DNA from: Mycobacteroides franklinii
GTDB lineage: Bacteria; Actinomycetota; Actinomycetes; Mycobacteriales; Mycobacteriaceae
DNA length: 64,000 bases
Assembly: GCF_002013895.1 (NCBI RefSeq)
Contig: NZ_MAFQ01000005.1
Span: forward strand, 310,001-374,000
Reading direction: 5' to 3'
Shown here: positions 43,400 through 52,900 of the stretch, piece after piece
Layout: every line of letters starts with the position of its first letter
How positions within the stretch are numbered: the stretch's first letter is position 1
Program-made: the position numbers and the translations under genes
Notes under the pieces: model-generated
Told to the model about the DNA's origin: nothing
Seen by the model: only the letters and a program-made list of their open reading frames with translations
Database searches by the model: none

Positions 43400-44646
43400 T
43401 CAACGCCGTCGCGAATGCCGTGGTCGGTGCGGTGCGCGCCGGTCACCGCCGGAAGTCGGCGCTGTCGACAGTGGCGCTGGCGTTGACCTTGGTGCTGGCA
43501 GTGACGTATCTGTGCGTCGGGGCATTGCGCGCCAACCCCTTTGCGTCGACGTACCAAGTCACGGTGAAACTGAGTGAATCGGGTGGTCTGCTGCCGCGTC
43601 AGGATGTCGCGCTGCGCGGCGTCAAGATCGGCACCGTACGGTCGCTGCAGATCACCCCGCGGGGGGTTGAAGCGACGGCCGAAATTCTGTCGAAGTACAA
43701 GATCCCGGCCGCAGCCAAGGTGCGCGTCACCGGCCTTTCCGCCGCCGGCGAGCAGTACCTCAACTTCGAAGGTAAGCCGGGCCAGCAAGGCCCGTATCTC
43801 CAGGACGGCAGTGTGATTGCCGACGGCGTGCAGGTTCCGGTCACGCTGGCCAAGCTGTTGGCCGATGCGGACGGTCTGCTGGCGCAGGTGGACCCGAAGA
43901 AGCTTGAGCTCATCAAGAAGGAACTGAGCCTGAGCAAGGAGGGGCCGCGCAAGCTCACCGAGATCATCGACGGTGGCACGTTCCTGCTGAGCACCCTGGA
44001 CTCGGTGCTACCGGAGACCACCAGCCTGCTCAAGACCAGCCGCGTGGTGCTGACCCTGGCCGCAGACAAGAGTGCGGGGATCAAGGCAACTGCGGACAGC
44101 CTGGGACGGACGCTGCGCGGTGTGGAGAAGATGCAGAACGGATACCGCACCCTGATCGACCAAACGCCGAAAACCCTGAGCGCCGTCGATAACCTCTTCA
44201 ACGACAACTCCGACACCATGGTGCAGCTGCTCGCGAGCCTGGCCTCGACATCACAGATGCTCTACGTGCGTACACCTGCCATCAATGCGTTCTTCCCCAA
44301 CTACCGGGGATCTACCTTCGGCGCAATCGCGGATACCATGCGCGACAACGGTATCTGGGTGACCGCCGATCTGTATCCGCGGTATGCCTGTGACTACGGC
44401 ACCCCGAGGGTCCCGCCGTCTTCGGCTGATTTCCCCGAACCGCCCGTGCATACCTACTGCGCCGATGATGATCCGGCGGTGCTGATTCGCGGCGCCAAGA
44501 ATGCCCCGCGGCCTGCGGGAGACGATACCGCTGGTCCGCCCGCGGGAGCAGACCTCGGAAAGACCACCGATCCCACCCCCAAGGGCAGGTTCACCATCCC
44601 GACTCCCCCGGGCGGCCCGACGCTGCCCATCGAACCTCCGCGGTGA
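43396..44646 (+). CDS. mceF: MceF
   Basis: A 416-aa Mce subunit: N-terminal helix (ALSTVALALTLVLAVTYLCV), MCE domain with LSESGGLLPRQDVALRGVKI, helical tail, C-terminal Cys residues and a Pro/Gly-rich end. ATG 43396 overlaps the mceE stop. No Mas genes follow; the operon closes with a TetR gene. Confidence 0.9.
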   Translation: MINAVANAVVGAVRAGHRRKSALSTVALALTLVLAVTYLCVGALRANPFASTYQVTVKLSESGGLLPRQDVALRGVKIGTVRSLQITPRGVEATAEILSKYKIPAAAKVRVTGLSAAGEQYLNFEGKPGQQGPYLQDGSVIADGVQVPVTLAKLLADADGLLAQVDPKKLELIKKELSLSKEGPRKLTEIIDGGTFLLSTLDSVLPETTSLLKTSRVVLTLAADKSAGIKATADSLGRTLRGVEKMQNGYRTLIDQTPKTLSAVDNLFNDNSDTMVQLLASLASTSQMLYVRTPAINAFFPNYRGSTFGAIADTMRDNGIWVTADLYPRYACDYGTPRVPPSSADFPEPPVHTYCADDDPAVLIRGAKNAPRPAGDDTAGPPAGADLGKTTDPTPKGRFTIPTPPGGPTLPIEPPR

Positions 44647-44671
44647 TCGAGACACGCGGTGGGAGCGACAC

Positions 44672-45331
44672 ATGGGTGACGAAAACGACGCGACCGCAGC
44701 GCGAAAGCGCCTGCCCAGGGGGCAGGGCTGGCAGCTGCGCCAGCAGATCATCGACACAGCAATGGATCTCATCCTCAGGTCCGGGGAGGCACGTGCCCCG
44801 TCGGCGCGCGAATTGACGCGTGCCCTGGGAATCACGGCGCCCTCGCTGTACCGACACTTTTCGAGCACCGACGAATTGGCGGACGCCTTGTCCGCACGGT
44901 ACTTCGAACAGCTTGGAGAGGTGCTGCAGCGCGCGACCCTCAACATCTCCACGGCATTGGAGCGGCTGCAGGCGCTGGGCCTGGCCTACGTGCGGTACGC
45001 CGCGGAGCATCCGCTGTTGTATCGGTTCGCGACCGCAAGCCCTCCGCGTCTCGGTGCCGAATCCGACGAGATACTCAGCAGCTCAGCTTTTCTGCATCTA
45101 CGCGGTGTTGTTCAGGAACTCGTAGACGAAGAGAGATTTCCCCGGGGTAATACCCTGGGATCGGCGCTGCAGCTATGGGCCACCACGCACGGTGTCGCCT
45201 CGCTGCTGGTGACGAGGCCGCACCTACCGTGGGGCGAGCAGGAAGTGTTCGCGTCCCGAACCCTGCGCGCCGCCTATCTCGGATATGCACTGGCAGAGGT
45301 CCCGCCCCGCGCGGACAGCGGTGATGAGTAG
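44672..45331 (+). CDS. TetR-family regulator at the end of the mce operon
   Basis: A 219-aa TetR regulator with HTH SARELTRALGITAPSLYRHF. ATG 44672 with GGGAG upstream, 25 bp after mceF, so probably the last gene of the operon. Likely regulates the operon through the ACACCGATCGGTGT palindrome at 35524 (inference). Confidence 0.85.
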   Translation: MGDENDATAARKRLPRGQGWQLRQQIIDTAMDLILRSGEARAPSARELTRALGITAPSLYRHFSSTDELADALSARYFEQLGEVLQRATLNISTALERLQALGLAYVRYAAEHPLLYRFATASPPRLGAESDEILSSSAFLHLRGVVQELVDEERFPRGNTLGSALQLWATTHGVASLLVTRPHLPWGEQEVFASRTLRAAYLGYALAEVPPRADSGDE

Positions 45332-45417
45332 AGCTACTTAGTGCCGTGAGAAACCCCTACGCGCGGCGGTAGGTCTACGTCTTCATCTCGTATTGCGCGG
45401 CCAGCACGCTAAGAGGC

Positions 45418-47220
45418 ATGACAGATCCACAGTTGCAGCAGATGACCGCGACACTGGACGAACTCGACGGGCGCGAACGTGCGTTGCGCACCGAGCTCGA
45501 CGCGTTGCGTGGCCGGATGGTCGAATGGACCCAAGCCGAATACGTGAAGGCACAGCAGTATTGGGATGACTACCGGCGCACCCAGGGGGCCGCGTCGCCC
45601 GTCGTGCCCGTTCCCGCGGCAGCCCCTGTGCCGCCTGTACGGGTGCCGGTGGCGACGGGCCCGACTCGGGCCATGCCGTCCCAGCGGGAACCCGTGTGGA
45701 TGCGCGAAGGATTCGCGAGTAAGGCGATGGCCTTCGCGGGCGCGGTGGTGACACTGGCCGGGGTGGTCATGCTGCTGGTGCTGGCCGCCAAGAGCGGGTA
45801 TTTCGGTCCGATACCGCGCATGGCGTCCGGTGCCGTTCTCGCCGGTGGGCTGGTGGGCCTGGGAATTCGGGTGTACTCGCGGCCCGGTGGCCGAACCGGC
45901 GGTATTGCCACGGCGGCAACAGGATTTGCGGCGGCGTTCTTCGACGTGTTGGCACTCACGGTGATCTACGACAAGATTCCGGTGGTGGCGGGCCTGGTCC
46001 TCGGGCTGACCATCGCGGGTGCAGGCCTGGTGCTGGCCCGGCAATGGAACTCTCAGGCCTTCGCCGTGGGTGTGGTCGCCGCGATCGCGGTGCTGGCCCC
46101 GTTCCTGACCGAGGGGTTCACAGTGGAACTCGCCGCCTTCGCGTTGGTGCTGTTGATCGCGAGCCTGCCCGCCCAGATTGGGCGGAATTGGCCTGTCCTG
46201 CATGCTTTCCGGACGGTGAGTGTGACGCTGACGCTGCTGGCGGCGGTTTACGGGTGCCACGGAGCATCGCGCGCCCTGCTCGTGATGGCGGTACTGGCGC
46301 TGCTGGTCACCCTGGTGGGCTCGTTGTGGTTGCTTACCGGTGATTACGATGACCTCACCGCATCGGTGATGATCGCCGTCGCCTCTGCGCCGGTTCTCTA
46401 TGGCGCCCTGTCATTTTCGGCGTGGCCGCTGGGTGTGCTGGTGCCTGTTGGTGTCGCCGCGATGATGGGTGCGGTGTTGCTGTTGGTCGGTGGGCTTCCG
46501 GCGCACGCGCGCATCGTCATGGCTGCGGTGGCGGGACTGGCCCTGCTGCAGGCGTCGGTCGACGGAGCTCGGGGCGGCGTGCTGGCGGTGGTATTGCTGG
46601 CGATTGCACTGTCCTTCTGCGCCATCGGATACCAAGTGCGGGATCGTGTCTCGCTGGTACTGGGACAGGTGTTCGGTGCGCTGGGCGGCGCGGTCTACCT
46701 CGCGTACGTACCGCCGGCGCTGCTCACCGACTCGTCCGCCGCGGTACGGCAGGCGGGTCCGCTGCTGGTCGTCGCCAGCGTGCTCATGGCGGTCACGGTT
46801 GGCCTGGTGTTGGCGGCCATGCACCGGGTTGGTTGGGTGAGCCCACCGTCTGCGCCGACGTACGGTGTGCTGGCCGGAGCGTCGATGTTGTACTCCGGCA
46901 CGGCGGCGATCGTGCTCTCGGGGACCGCGCTGCTGGGCAACAATGACGGGTTCCTGCTGGGCCACGGCCTGGCGACGGTGTCCTGGATGGTTGTCTCGGT
47001 GACTCTGCTGCTCGCCGGTCTGCGCCGCTACCGCGACCAGAGCTGGTTTACCCGAGCAGGATTCGTGCTCGCCGCGATGGCGGTGGCCAAGCTTTTCCTG
47101 TTCGACCTCGCGACCCTCGACGGTATCGCCCGGATCGGCGCGTTCATCGTCACCGGACTGTTACTGCTGGGCGGCGGCACGCTCTATGCGCGTGAGTACG
47201 CAACCCGCGGCGATAGCTAA
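45418..47220 (+). CDS. DUF2339 polytopic membrane protein
   Basis: A 600-aa protein: N-terminal coiled coil (~1-50), Pro/Val-rich linker (~60-80), then about 16 hydrophobic helices. Layout and WMREGFASKAMAFAGAVVTL match DUF2339 membrane proteins of unknown function, sometimes proposed to act in the cell envelope. Lies between the mce operon and the toxin cassette. Confidence 0.8.
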   Translation: MTDPQLQQMTATLDELDGRERALRTELDALRGRMVEWTQAEYVKAQQYWDDYRRTQGAASPVVPVPAAAPVPPVRVPVATGPTRAMPSQREPVWMREGFASKAMAFAGAVVTLAGVVMLLVLAAKSGYFGPIPRMASGAVLAGGLVGLGIRVYSRPGGRTGGIATAATGFAAAFFDVLALTVIYDKIPVVAGLVLGLTIAGAGLVLARQWNSQAFAVGVVAAIAVLAPFLTEGFTVELAAFALVLLIASLPAQIGRNWPVLHAFRTVSVTLTLLAAVYGCHGASRALLVMAVLALLVTLVGSLWLLTGDYDDLTASVMIAVASAPVLYGALSFSAWPLGVLVPVGVAAMMGAVLLLVGGLPAHARIVMAAVAGLALLQASVDGARGGVLAVVLLAIALSFCAIGYQVRDRVSLVLGQVFGALGGAVYLAYVPPALLTDSSAAVRQAGPLLVVASVLMAVTVGLVLAAMHRVGWVSPPSAPTYGVLAGASMLYSGTAAIVLSGTALLGNNDGFLLGHGLATVSWMVVSVTLLLAGLRRYRDQSWFTRAGFVLAAMAVAKLFLFDLATLDGIARIGAFIVTGLLLLGGGTLYAREYATRGDS

Positions 47221-47229
47221 GCGACCCGA

Positions 47230-47269
47230 TCTCGGTGCGGAGGTGTGTATCCCACCCTCTGCACCGAGA
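47230..47269. terminator. Hairpin between DUF2339 and the immunity gene
   Basis: TCTCGGTGC (47230-47238) pairs with GCACCGAGA (47261-47269), with further partial pairing inside. It lies between convergent genes. No U-run. Confidence 0.5.
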
Positions 47270-47275
47270 CCACGC

Positions 47276-47908
47276 TCAGTCGGTGGCTAAGCCAAAGGTG
47301 CTTTCGAGGGACCTTGTTCGCTCTGCCGCCAGTAATCGTGCATCCCGTCCATACGCATCGCTGCCAACGTCAGGGGAACCCATTTCGAGTTCTGCGGCGT
47401 CGGCGTAAGAGGTATCCAAGAGGTCGTGGAAGACCTGCCATTGGTCACCTACGTCTTGGACGGAGTAGATGCCGGCGATGAAATCCTCCGCAGAGAGCGT
47501 GCCTTGTGCGTATGCGGACGACAGATCGCGGATCCTGCGTGCTAAATCGGCTTGTTTGGTGAGGTATTCAGGGTCTGGTGAGCCAAGCTCGATAAGCTTG
47601 CCGTAGCGCTCCTCAAGGAGGGGAATTCGTTCTTCGATCAAACGCCGCCGCATCTCCGCCTCGGAGATCACGTGCGTTTCGGCGGGATCGGTGGGTTGGT
47701 ACGCAGGTACGTAGTCTTCGAGATCCGTGAACATGTCGCGTACCGTCGGGTCGTCCACGGCCGCACCGGTAATGAATCTGGATCGCAGCGACATGAAGTT
47801 TCGGGTATAGATTCTCGCAGTAATCGTTCCGCCGAGATACTGCCCGATCAGTTTCCCTAGCGCGGCAAAAAAGGTGGTTTCCTCGGTGTGGTGAGCCTCA
47901 TGCGTCAT
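47276..47908 (-). CDS. Candidate immunity protein, colicin-immunity-like
   Basis: A 210-aa, acidic, all-helical-looking protein. Two segments have the pattern of bacteriocin/colicin D-type immunity domains: LIGQYLGGTITARIYTRNFM near the N-terminus and LSSAYAQGTLSAEDFIAGIY near 135-155, so it may be a duplicated immunity fold. It starts one base after the toxin stop (TGA-c-ATG), the normal place for a cognate immunity gene. Cytosolic (no signal peptide). Family assignment is by pattern only. Confidence 0.6.
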   Translation of the reverse strand: MTHEAHHTEETTFFAALGKLIGQYLGGTITARIYTRNFMSLRSRFITGAAVDDPTVRDMFTDLEDYVPAYQPTDPAETHVISEAEMRRRLIEERIPLLEERYGKLIELGSPDPEYLTKQADLARRIRDLSSAYAQGTLSAEDFIAGIYSVQDVGDQWQVFHDLLDTSYADAAELEMGSPDVGSDAYGRDARLLAAERTRSLESTFGLATD

Positions 47909-47909
47909 G

Positions 47910-49214
47910 TCACCAAAACCTTCCGCCGCTAAGTAATCCCTGGTATTGCTGGGGGGTCATTTCCCAGCACGACCAAAACTCGCCATTCGGCCTCTGCATG
48001 ACCATCTTTCGCGTGACTGGGTTGTAGGTAACCACTGCTGGCCCTTGTCCATGGTAGTCGGGCACGCTGATCCTCTTATTCGCAGGATCACCAAGGAATC
48101 CCTCAATTGATTTCTGAAATTTTTCCAGGTTCTCTTTGTTTCGGTTTCCTTCGATTCCAAACATGTCCTTGGCATGTGAATCAAATTTTTTGTCTAGGTT
48201 GCTCTTCTTGTATGTGACTTGGAGTTTGGGAGGTTCCGGCGTTTTGGTCTTGCCCGGGCGCAAGGCCTTGGGGAGTTTGGCCGCCAACTCCTCCATCGTC
48301 CCTTTGAGTTTGGTGACCCCTTCGGTGATCCTTCGGCCCGTCTTGGAGAGTTTGGCCGCGGTGGCAACTGCCTCAATAAACTTCTTGATCTTCTCGGCGG
48401 TCTTTGTGATGCGCCAAGCGGCAACGCCAGCGCCCGCCGCACTGGCGATGCCGGCAGTGACGAACGATAGAGCTATTCCTATCGCTACGGAAGCAGCTTG
48501 CTCAATGAGCATCTGCTCAACGGCGTCCTTGATGTCTTGACGTAGTTTGTCCAGTGTTGCCTTGAAGTCCCCGCAGCTCGGACCAATGGCGTCTACTGCC
48601 TTGCCTATCTCGATGACAGAGTTTTGGATCTCGCCGTACTCAGCTTCGATGAGATCGATCTCTGGGCTTTTGTCTTCGACGATGGTGTCTCGTCCTGCAG
48701 CCAACACATCGATTGCCGCGTGTAAATCGTTGTTGGCAAAGCTCTTCCAGGCGGATTGAGCGGTTTCGAGCTTCCCTGTATCCCCATTGGGAATCGGAAT
48801 ACCGACTTCACCAACGAGATCGATGACGCCTTGGAGCCCTGCCCCCGAATCGCCGATCGCTGACGGTGGTGCGGCCGCCTGTACTGTGGTCGGTTGCCCT
48901 TCATCGGCACGTTCTTCACCCGGAAGAGTTCCCTTGAGCCCGTCGGACTCGCCCCAGTTGTAGGCGGTTTGCTTTAGCCGGGCGGAAAAGCTGACAAGTG
49001 CTGCGGTGGTGCTGTTGATGCCCTCGATGATGCCTTTGGCGGCTTCGTCGTACTCAGCGCCCCACTGCTTTCCGGCGATATCGCTGCCGGCCATCGAATC
49101 GGTGCCTTCGAGGGCAAGGGTGAGGGCGCTGGCGCCTTGGGCCAGAAATTTTGAGGCATCGTCAGCGTCGCGGGCGATGCTGAAATAGTTGCGATAGACG
49201 ATCTCGGTAGGCAT
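47910..49214 (-). CDS. Putative type VII-secreted toxin with colicin D-like tRNase domain
   Basis: A 434-aa modular protein. Residues 1-95 are helical and WXG100/LXG-like, 120-240 helical, 239-266 hydrophobic Ala/Gly-rich, 270-325 basic, then a linker (KTKTPEPPK). Residues ~338-434 resemble the colicin D anticodon-nuclease domain: KKFDSHAKDMFGI with a candidate catalytic His347, YNPVTRKMVMQ, and GEFWSCW, where Ser415 and Trp417 match the S-x-W of that family. The last ~400 bp of the gene are AT-rich relative to neighbours. Immunity gene downstream, two WXG100 genes upstream. Predicted to cleave tRNA in competitors. Confidence 0.65.
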   Translation of the reverse strand: MPTEIVYRNYFSIARDADDASKFLAQGASALTLALEGTDSMAGSDIAGKQWGAEYDEAAKGIIEGINSTTAALVSFSARLKQTAYNWGESDGLKGTLPGEERADEGQPTTVQAAAPPSAIGDSGAGLQGVIDLVGEVGIPIPNGDTGKLETAQSAWKSFANNDLHAAIDVLAAGRDTIVEDKSPEIDLIEAEYGEIQNSVIEIGKAVDAIGPSCGDFKATLDKLRQDIKDAVEQMLIEQAASVAIGIALSFVTAGIASAAGAGVAAWRITKTAEKIKKFIEAVATAAKLSKTGRRITEGVTKLKGTMEELAAKLPKALRPGKTKTPEPPKLQVTYKKSNLDKKFDSHAKDMFGIEGNRNKENLEKFQKSIEGFLGDPANKRISVPDYHGQGPAVVTYNPVTRKMVMQRPNGEFWSCWEMTPQQYQGLLSGGRFW

Positions 49215-49504
49215 CAGTCAAACATCGATCTGTTGATCGCACGCGCGTCGTCATAAGCCTGCCCGACTCCGGTCAGCCATTTCGACATCTCGCCGAGTAC
49301 GTCCTTCAGTTCTGACGCGGCTTTCAGCCATTCCCGTGTGTTCTCGCGGAACTGATCGCCGGCCACACCCTGAAAAGATTGTTCAGATCTGTCGACCTCC
49401 GCCGTAACCTTATGCACTGCCTCGGCGACTTGATCTGAATACTCGGTCAGAGTCCTCGATGTGTTGTCGATGTGCTCTCTGTCAAACACGAGTCTGTCGA
49501 TCAT
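49214..49504 (-). CDS. WXG100-like protein, degenerate motif
   Basis: A 96-aa helical hairpin protein of ESAT-6/CFP-10 size. Phe44-Gln-Gly replaces WxG at the turn (EQSFQGVAGDQF). The C-terminus AYDDARAIN lacks the acidic residue at +4 of the YxxxD/E secretion signal. Overlaps its neighbours by ATGA upstream and TGATG downstream, so it is coupled to both. Likely a partner of the other WXG100 protein or of the toxin N-terminus. Confidence 0.7.
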   Translation of the reverse strand: MIDRLVFDREHIDNTSRTLTEYSDQVAEAVHKVTAEVDRSEQSFQGVAGDQFRENTREWLKAASELKDVLGEMSKWLTGVGQAYDDARAINRSMFD

Positions 49505-49803
49505 GTGCTGGTCTGCCCTTCGACGCCAGAAATGCCTGTGGCAGTTGCCTGTTCTTGCGCGAGGTAGGCCTCGACGTTGTTGATGATCTTCTGAGGTATC
49601 TCGTCCAGGTGCTTCAAGATCTTCTCTGCCTGCGATACCAGAGCCTCGTACTGGTCATCGAACTCGTCGGCGCGATTACCCAGCCACCCCTCCTTCAGGA
49701 CGGATGCCGCGCTATCGAGCGCTTGCCACCCCTTCTTGGAGGCATCCGCCATCGCGCGGACAACCGACGCGGTGATGTGCAGGTCATCACTATCAATGAG
49801 CAC
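49501..49803 (-). CDS. WXG100-family protein
   Basis: A 100-aa ESAT-6-like protein with Trp40-Leu-Gly at the hairpin turn (KEGWLGNRADEF) and Tyr79-x3-Glu (YLAQE), the type VII secretion signal. Start GTG 49803 with GGGGAGG 10 nt upstream. First gene of the four-gene toxin cassette, 166 bp after the mmpL3 stop. No ESX ATPase genes are in the window, so secretion would use a system encoded elsewhere. Confidence 0.75.
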   Translation of the reverse strand: MLIDSDDLHITASVVRAMADASKKGWQALDSAASVLKEGWLGNRADEFDDQYEALVSQAEKILKHLDEIPQKIINNVEAYLAQEQATATGISGVEGQTST

Positions 49804-49904
49804 GATTCGTCAGCCTCCCCTGGATATGGCGAAACCCTAACCGGGGCAAACCAAGATCGCCACCCGTGCCGGGATGACATGTACGAACGCCAAAGCCGAG
49901 TACT

Positions 49905-49937
49905 GCCGTACCTGAATGCCATCTCGGCAGGTATGGC
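49905..49937 (-). terminator. Stem-loop after mmpL3
   Basis: A 10-bp stem (49905-49914 with 49928-49937, one G-U pair) with a 13-base loop, between the mmpL3 stop and the WXG100 gene on the same strand. It could terminate mmpL3 transcripts and isolate the toxin cassette. No U-run. Confidence 0.45.
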
Positions 49938-49969
49938 GAGAGCGCACGAAGAACCCCGCAGGGGCGTCG

Positions 49970-52900
49970 CTAAATGCGGCGCCCCTCGCGGCGTAGCAGG
50001 TCCTGGGCACTGACACTGCCACCACGGCTGCGGCGAGTGGCCTCGTCGGCCTCCTGCTGCTGTTGCGGTGTGCGAGTCTGCCCGGGTGCTGGCAGCGCCT
50101 CTGTCGCATCGGCAGACGGCGCAGCAGGCTGTTGTTCGGTCTGGGGACGCTGAGCCCGCGGCGGGCCCTGTCGCTGGGCATCCGGGGTGGCGATGGGCAT
50201 GGCCGTCGTCGCGTCTTCAGCCGGTGTGCCGCTGGCGCGGTTCGGCTGCGCCGGCTGAGGCTTTGACGCAGGCTTGGACACCGGGATCGCGGTGGTCGCG
50301 TCGCCCGCCTCGGCGGACGGCGCGGATCCGGGCTGCTTGGGCCCGCGCAGCTCGCCGAGCCAGGATTCGATCTCGCGGTCGGCATTGCGACGGTCCGGGC
50401 GGTGCGTCCCGGCGATGCTGCTGCGGGTGGTCGGTGCATCCGGGCCGGCCGGGTTGCCACCTGGTACAGCGGTGGTGGGCGCATCGGTGGGAGCAACGTT
50501 CTTGCCGGGCAACGTCATCCGCGTCGTTGCGGGTGCGTCTCCACTGTCGGTGCCCGCCAGGTTGACCGGTGTGGTCGGGGGAGCGGCGGGGGGCGGAGTC
50601 GGCCGCACCGGAGCAGACGGATCGTGCTGACGCGGCGTGGGTGTGGAGGGCAGCCGGGTGCGCTCGGAGGCGATCGGCAGCTTGGTGGTGCGGGCGTTGG
50701 AGCCGACCGGAGACGAGGCCGCGGCGATGGCCTGTTCGCGGCCGGTCGGACGCTTGCGCTCGTCGGGCAGGGTGACCTCGCCCAGGCCGAGCTTGACCTG
50801 GATCCGCTTCATCCACGCCGGAGCCCACCAGCAGTCGTCCCCGAGCAGCTTCATGACGGCCGGGATGAGCAGCATGCGGACCACGGTGGCGTCCAGGATG
50901 AGCGCGGCGATGAGGCCGAATGCCAGGTACTTCATCATCACCAGATCGGAGAAGGCGAAACCGCCCGCCACGACGATCAGAATCAGGGCGGCGGCGGTGA
51001 TGATGCGTCCGGTGTTGGCGGTACCCACCCGCACGGCTTCGGTGGTCGATAGCCCTTGATGGCGCGCCTCGATCATGCGCGACATCAAGAAGACCTCGTA
51101 GTCACTGGACAGGCCGTAGATGACGACGATGATCAACACGATGACCGGCGCTGTCAGCGGTGTCGGGGTGAAGTTCAGCCACTTGGAGAAGTGCCCGTCG
51201 ACGAATATCCACGTCAGGATGCCCATCGTGGAGCCCAGGCCGAGGGCGCTCATCACGGCGGCCTTGATAGGCAACACCAGCGAGCCGAAGGCCAGGAACA
51301 TCAGGATCGTGGTGACGCTGATCAAAATCACGATGACAAACGGGAGCTTGTCGAAGACGGTGTCGATGGAGTCTTGCTCAAGCGCTGGCGTGCCACCGAC
51401 ATACATCGTGACGCCCTTGGGCACGGATATCGCCCGGAGCTCTTTGACCTTGGCCCCGGCGGTATCGCGATTGATCAAGGCATTCTGGATGACCTTGACG
51501 CTGGTGTCCCCGTCGGTCTTGACGGACTGACGGCGCTGCCACATCTGGGTCTTGTCCCCGCCGGGCTCAACGAACCCCGGGACCTTCATGGCGTCGGCAC
51601 GAATCTGATTGAGCTGCGAATCGGTCGCGCCCTTGGTGACGATGGTGATGGTCTCGGTGCGGAAGCCGGGGAAGAGCTTATCGAAGTCCTCCTGCGCCAT
51701 ACGAACGGAATTCGTTGGCGGCAGGTACTTTTCGCTGAATCCGCCGAGCTTCAGATTGCCCAGCGGGATGATCAGCAGCAGCATCACGATGACGATCGGC
51801 ACGGCGAACACCAACGGCCGTTGCATCACGAAGACAACGGTGCGTCCCCAGAAGCCGTTCTCCAGCTCCTCGCGAGACTTGGTGCGGCTGAACCGCTTGA
51901 TGCTCAATGCGTCGACGTGGCGCCCGAGAACACCGAGGCAGGCCGGCAGCACCGTGACCGCCAGAATCGCGGCGAGCAGCACCGAGGCGATACCCGCGTA
52001 GGTCAGGGACCTCAGGAACTGCTGGGGCACGATCAGCATCGGCATCAGGGCCGCCGCGATCAGCGTCGCGGAGAAAATGACGGTACGACCTGAGGTGATG
52101 ACGGTGCGGCGGACCGCGGTCTCGGTGTCGTAACCCTCCGCGATCTCTTCTCGGAACCGGCTCACGATGAACAGCGAGTAGTCGATGGCGATACCCAGGC
52201 CGATCAGCGTGACCACCGGCTGGGCGAAGAAGTGCACCGGAGCGAAGAGCGTGATCAGTCGCATGATGCCCAGGGCGCCGGCGATGGTCAGACCGCCGAC
52301 CATCAGAGGCAGGCCGGCGGCGATCACACCGCCGAAGACGAAGAAAAGCACGACGGCCATGACGGGCAGCGACAGGACCTCCATGCGCTGCTGGTCCTTG
52401 CCGATGGTTCCGGTCAGCTCGCTGGCCACGGGCTGCAGACCGGCCAACTGGATGTCCACGCCGTCCATCAGGAACTTGTTCTTGGCGGGGTCATCGTCCT
52501 TGTCGGGGTTCGACAGGGCCTTGTAGTTGTTGAGGATGGTGTCGTCGTCGTCGCCCTTGAGGCTGATCGAGACGAAGGTGTGCTTCCGGTCGTCGGTCAC
52601 CATCCGCTTGACGGTGGGGTCGGTGGTGGTGGGGGCGCGTAGCCAGCCGGCCCAGCCGTAGATCTGGTCGGGGTTGTCCTTCTGCAGCTGATCGAAGTGG
52701 TCGATGACCTTCTTCTGGAAGGCGGGATCGTCGACCGTCTTGCCGTCGGGCGCGGCGATGACGGCCACCACGTGGGTGGTTCGGTCACGCCCCAGCGCGT
52801 CGTCGGCCATGACAGAGGCCTTGACCGACTCGCTGTTGTCGGCGAAGAAACCGCTCTGCGTCACGTGGTCGCCGAGCGTGATCCCGAAAAGCCCGGAACC

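Noticed and set aside
47276..49803. Toxin-antitoxin (type II) module
   Set aside because: The toxin has an N-terminal export-type region and WXG100 partners, and the downstream protein has no DNA-binding domain, so a secreted toxin/immunity system fits better.
47221..49969. Insertion sequence or prophage carrying the toxin cassette
   Set aside because: No transposase, integrase, terminal inverted repeats or tRNA attachment site was seen at either border.
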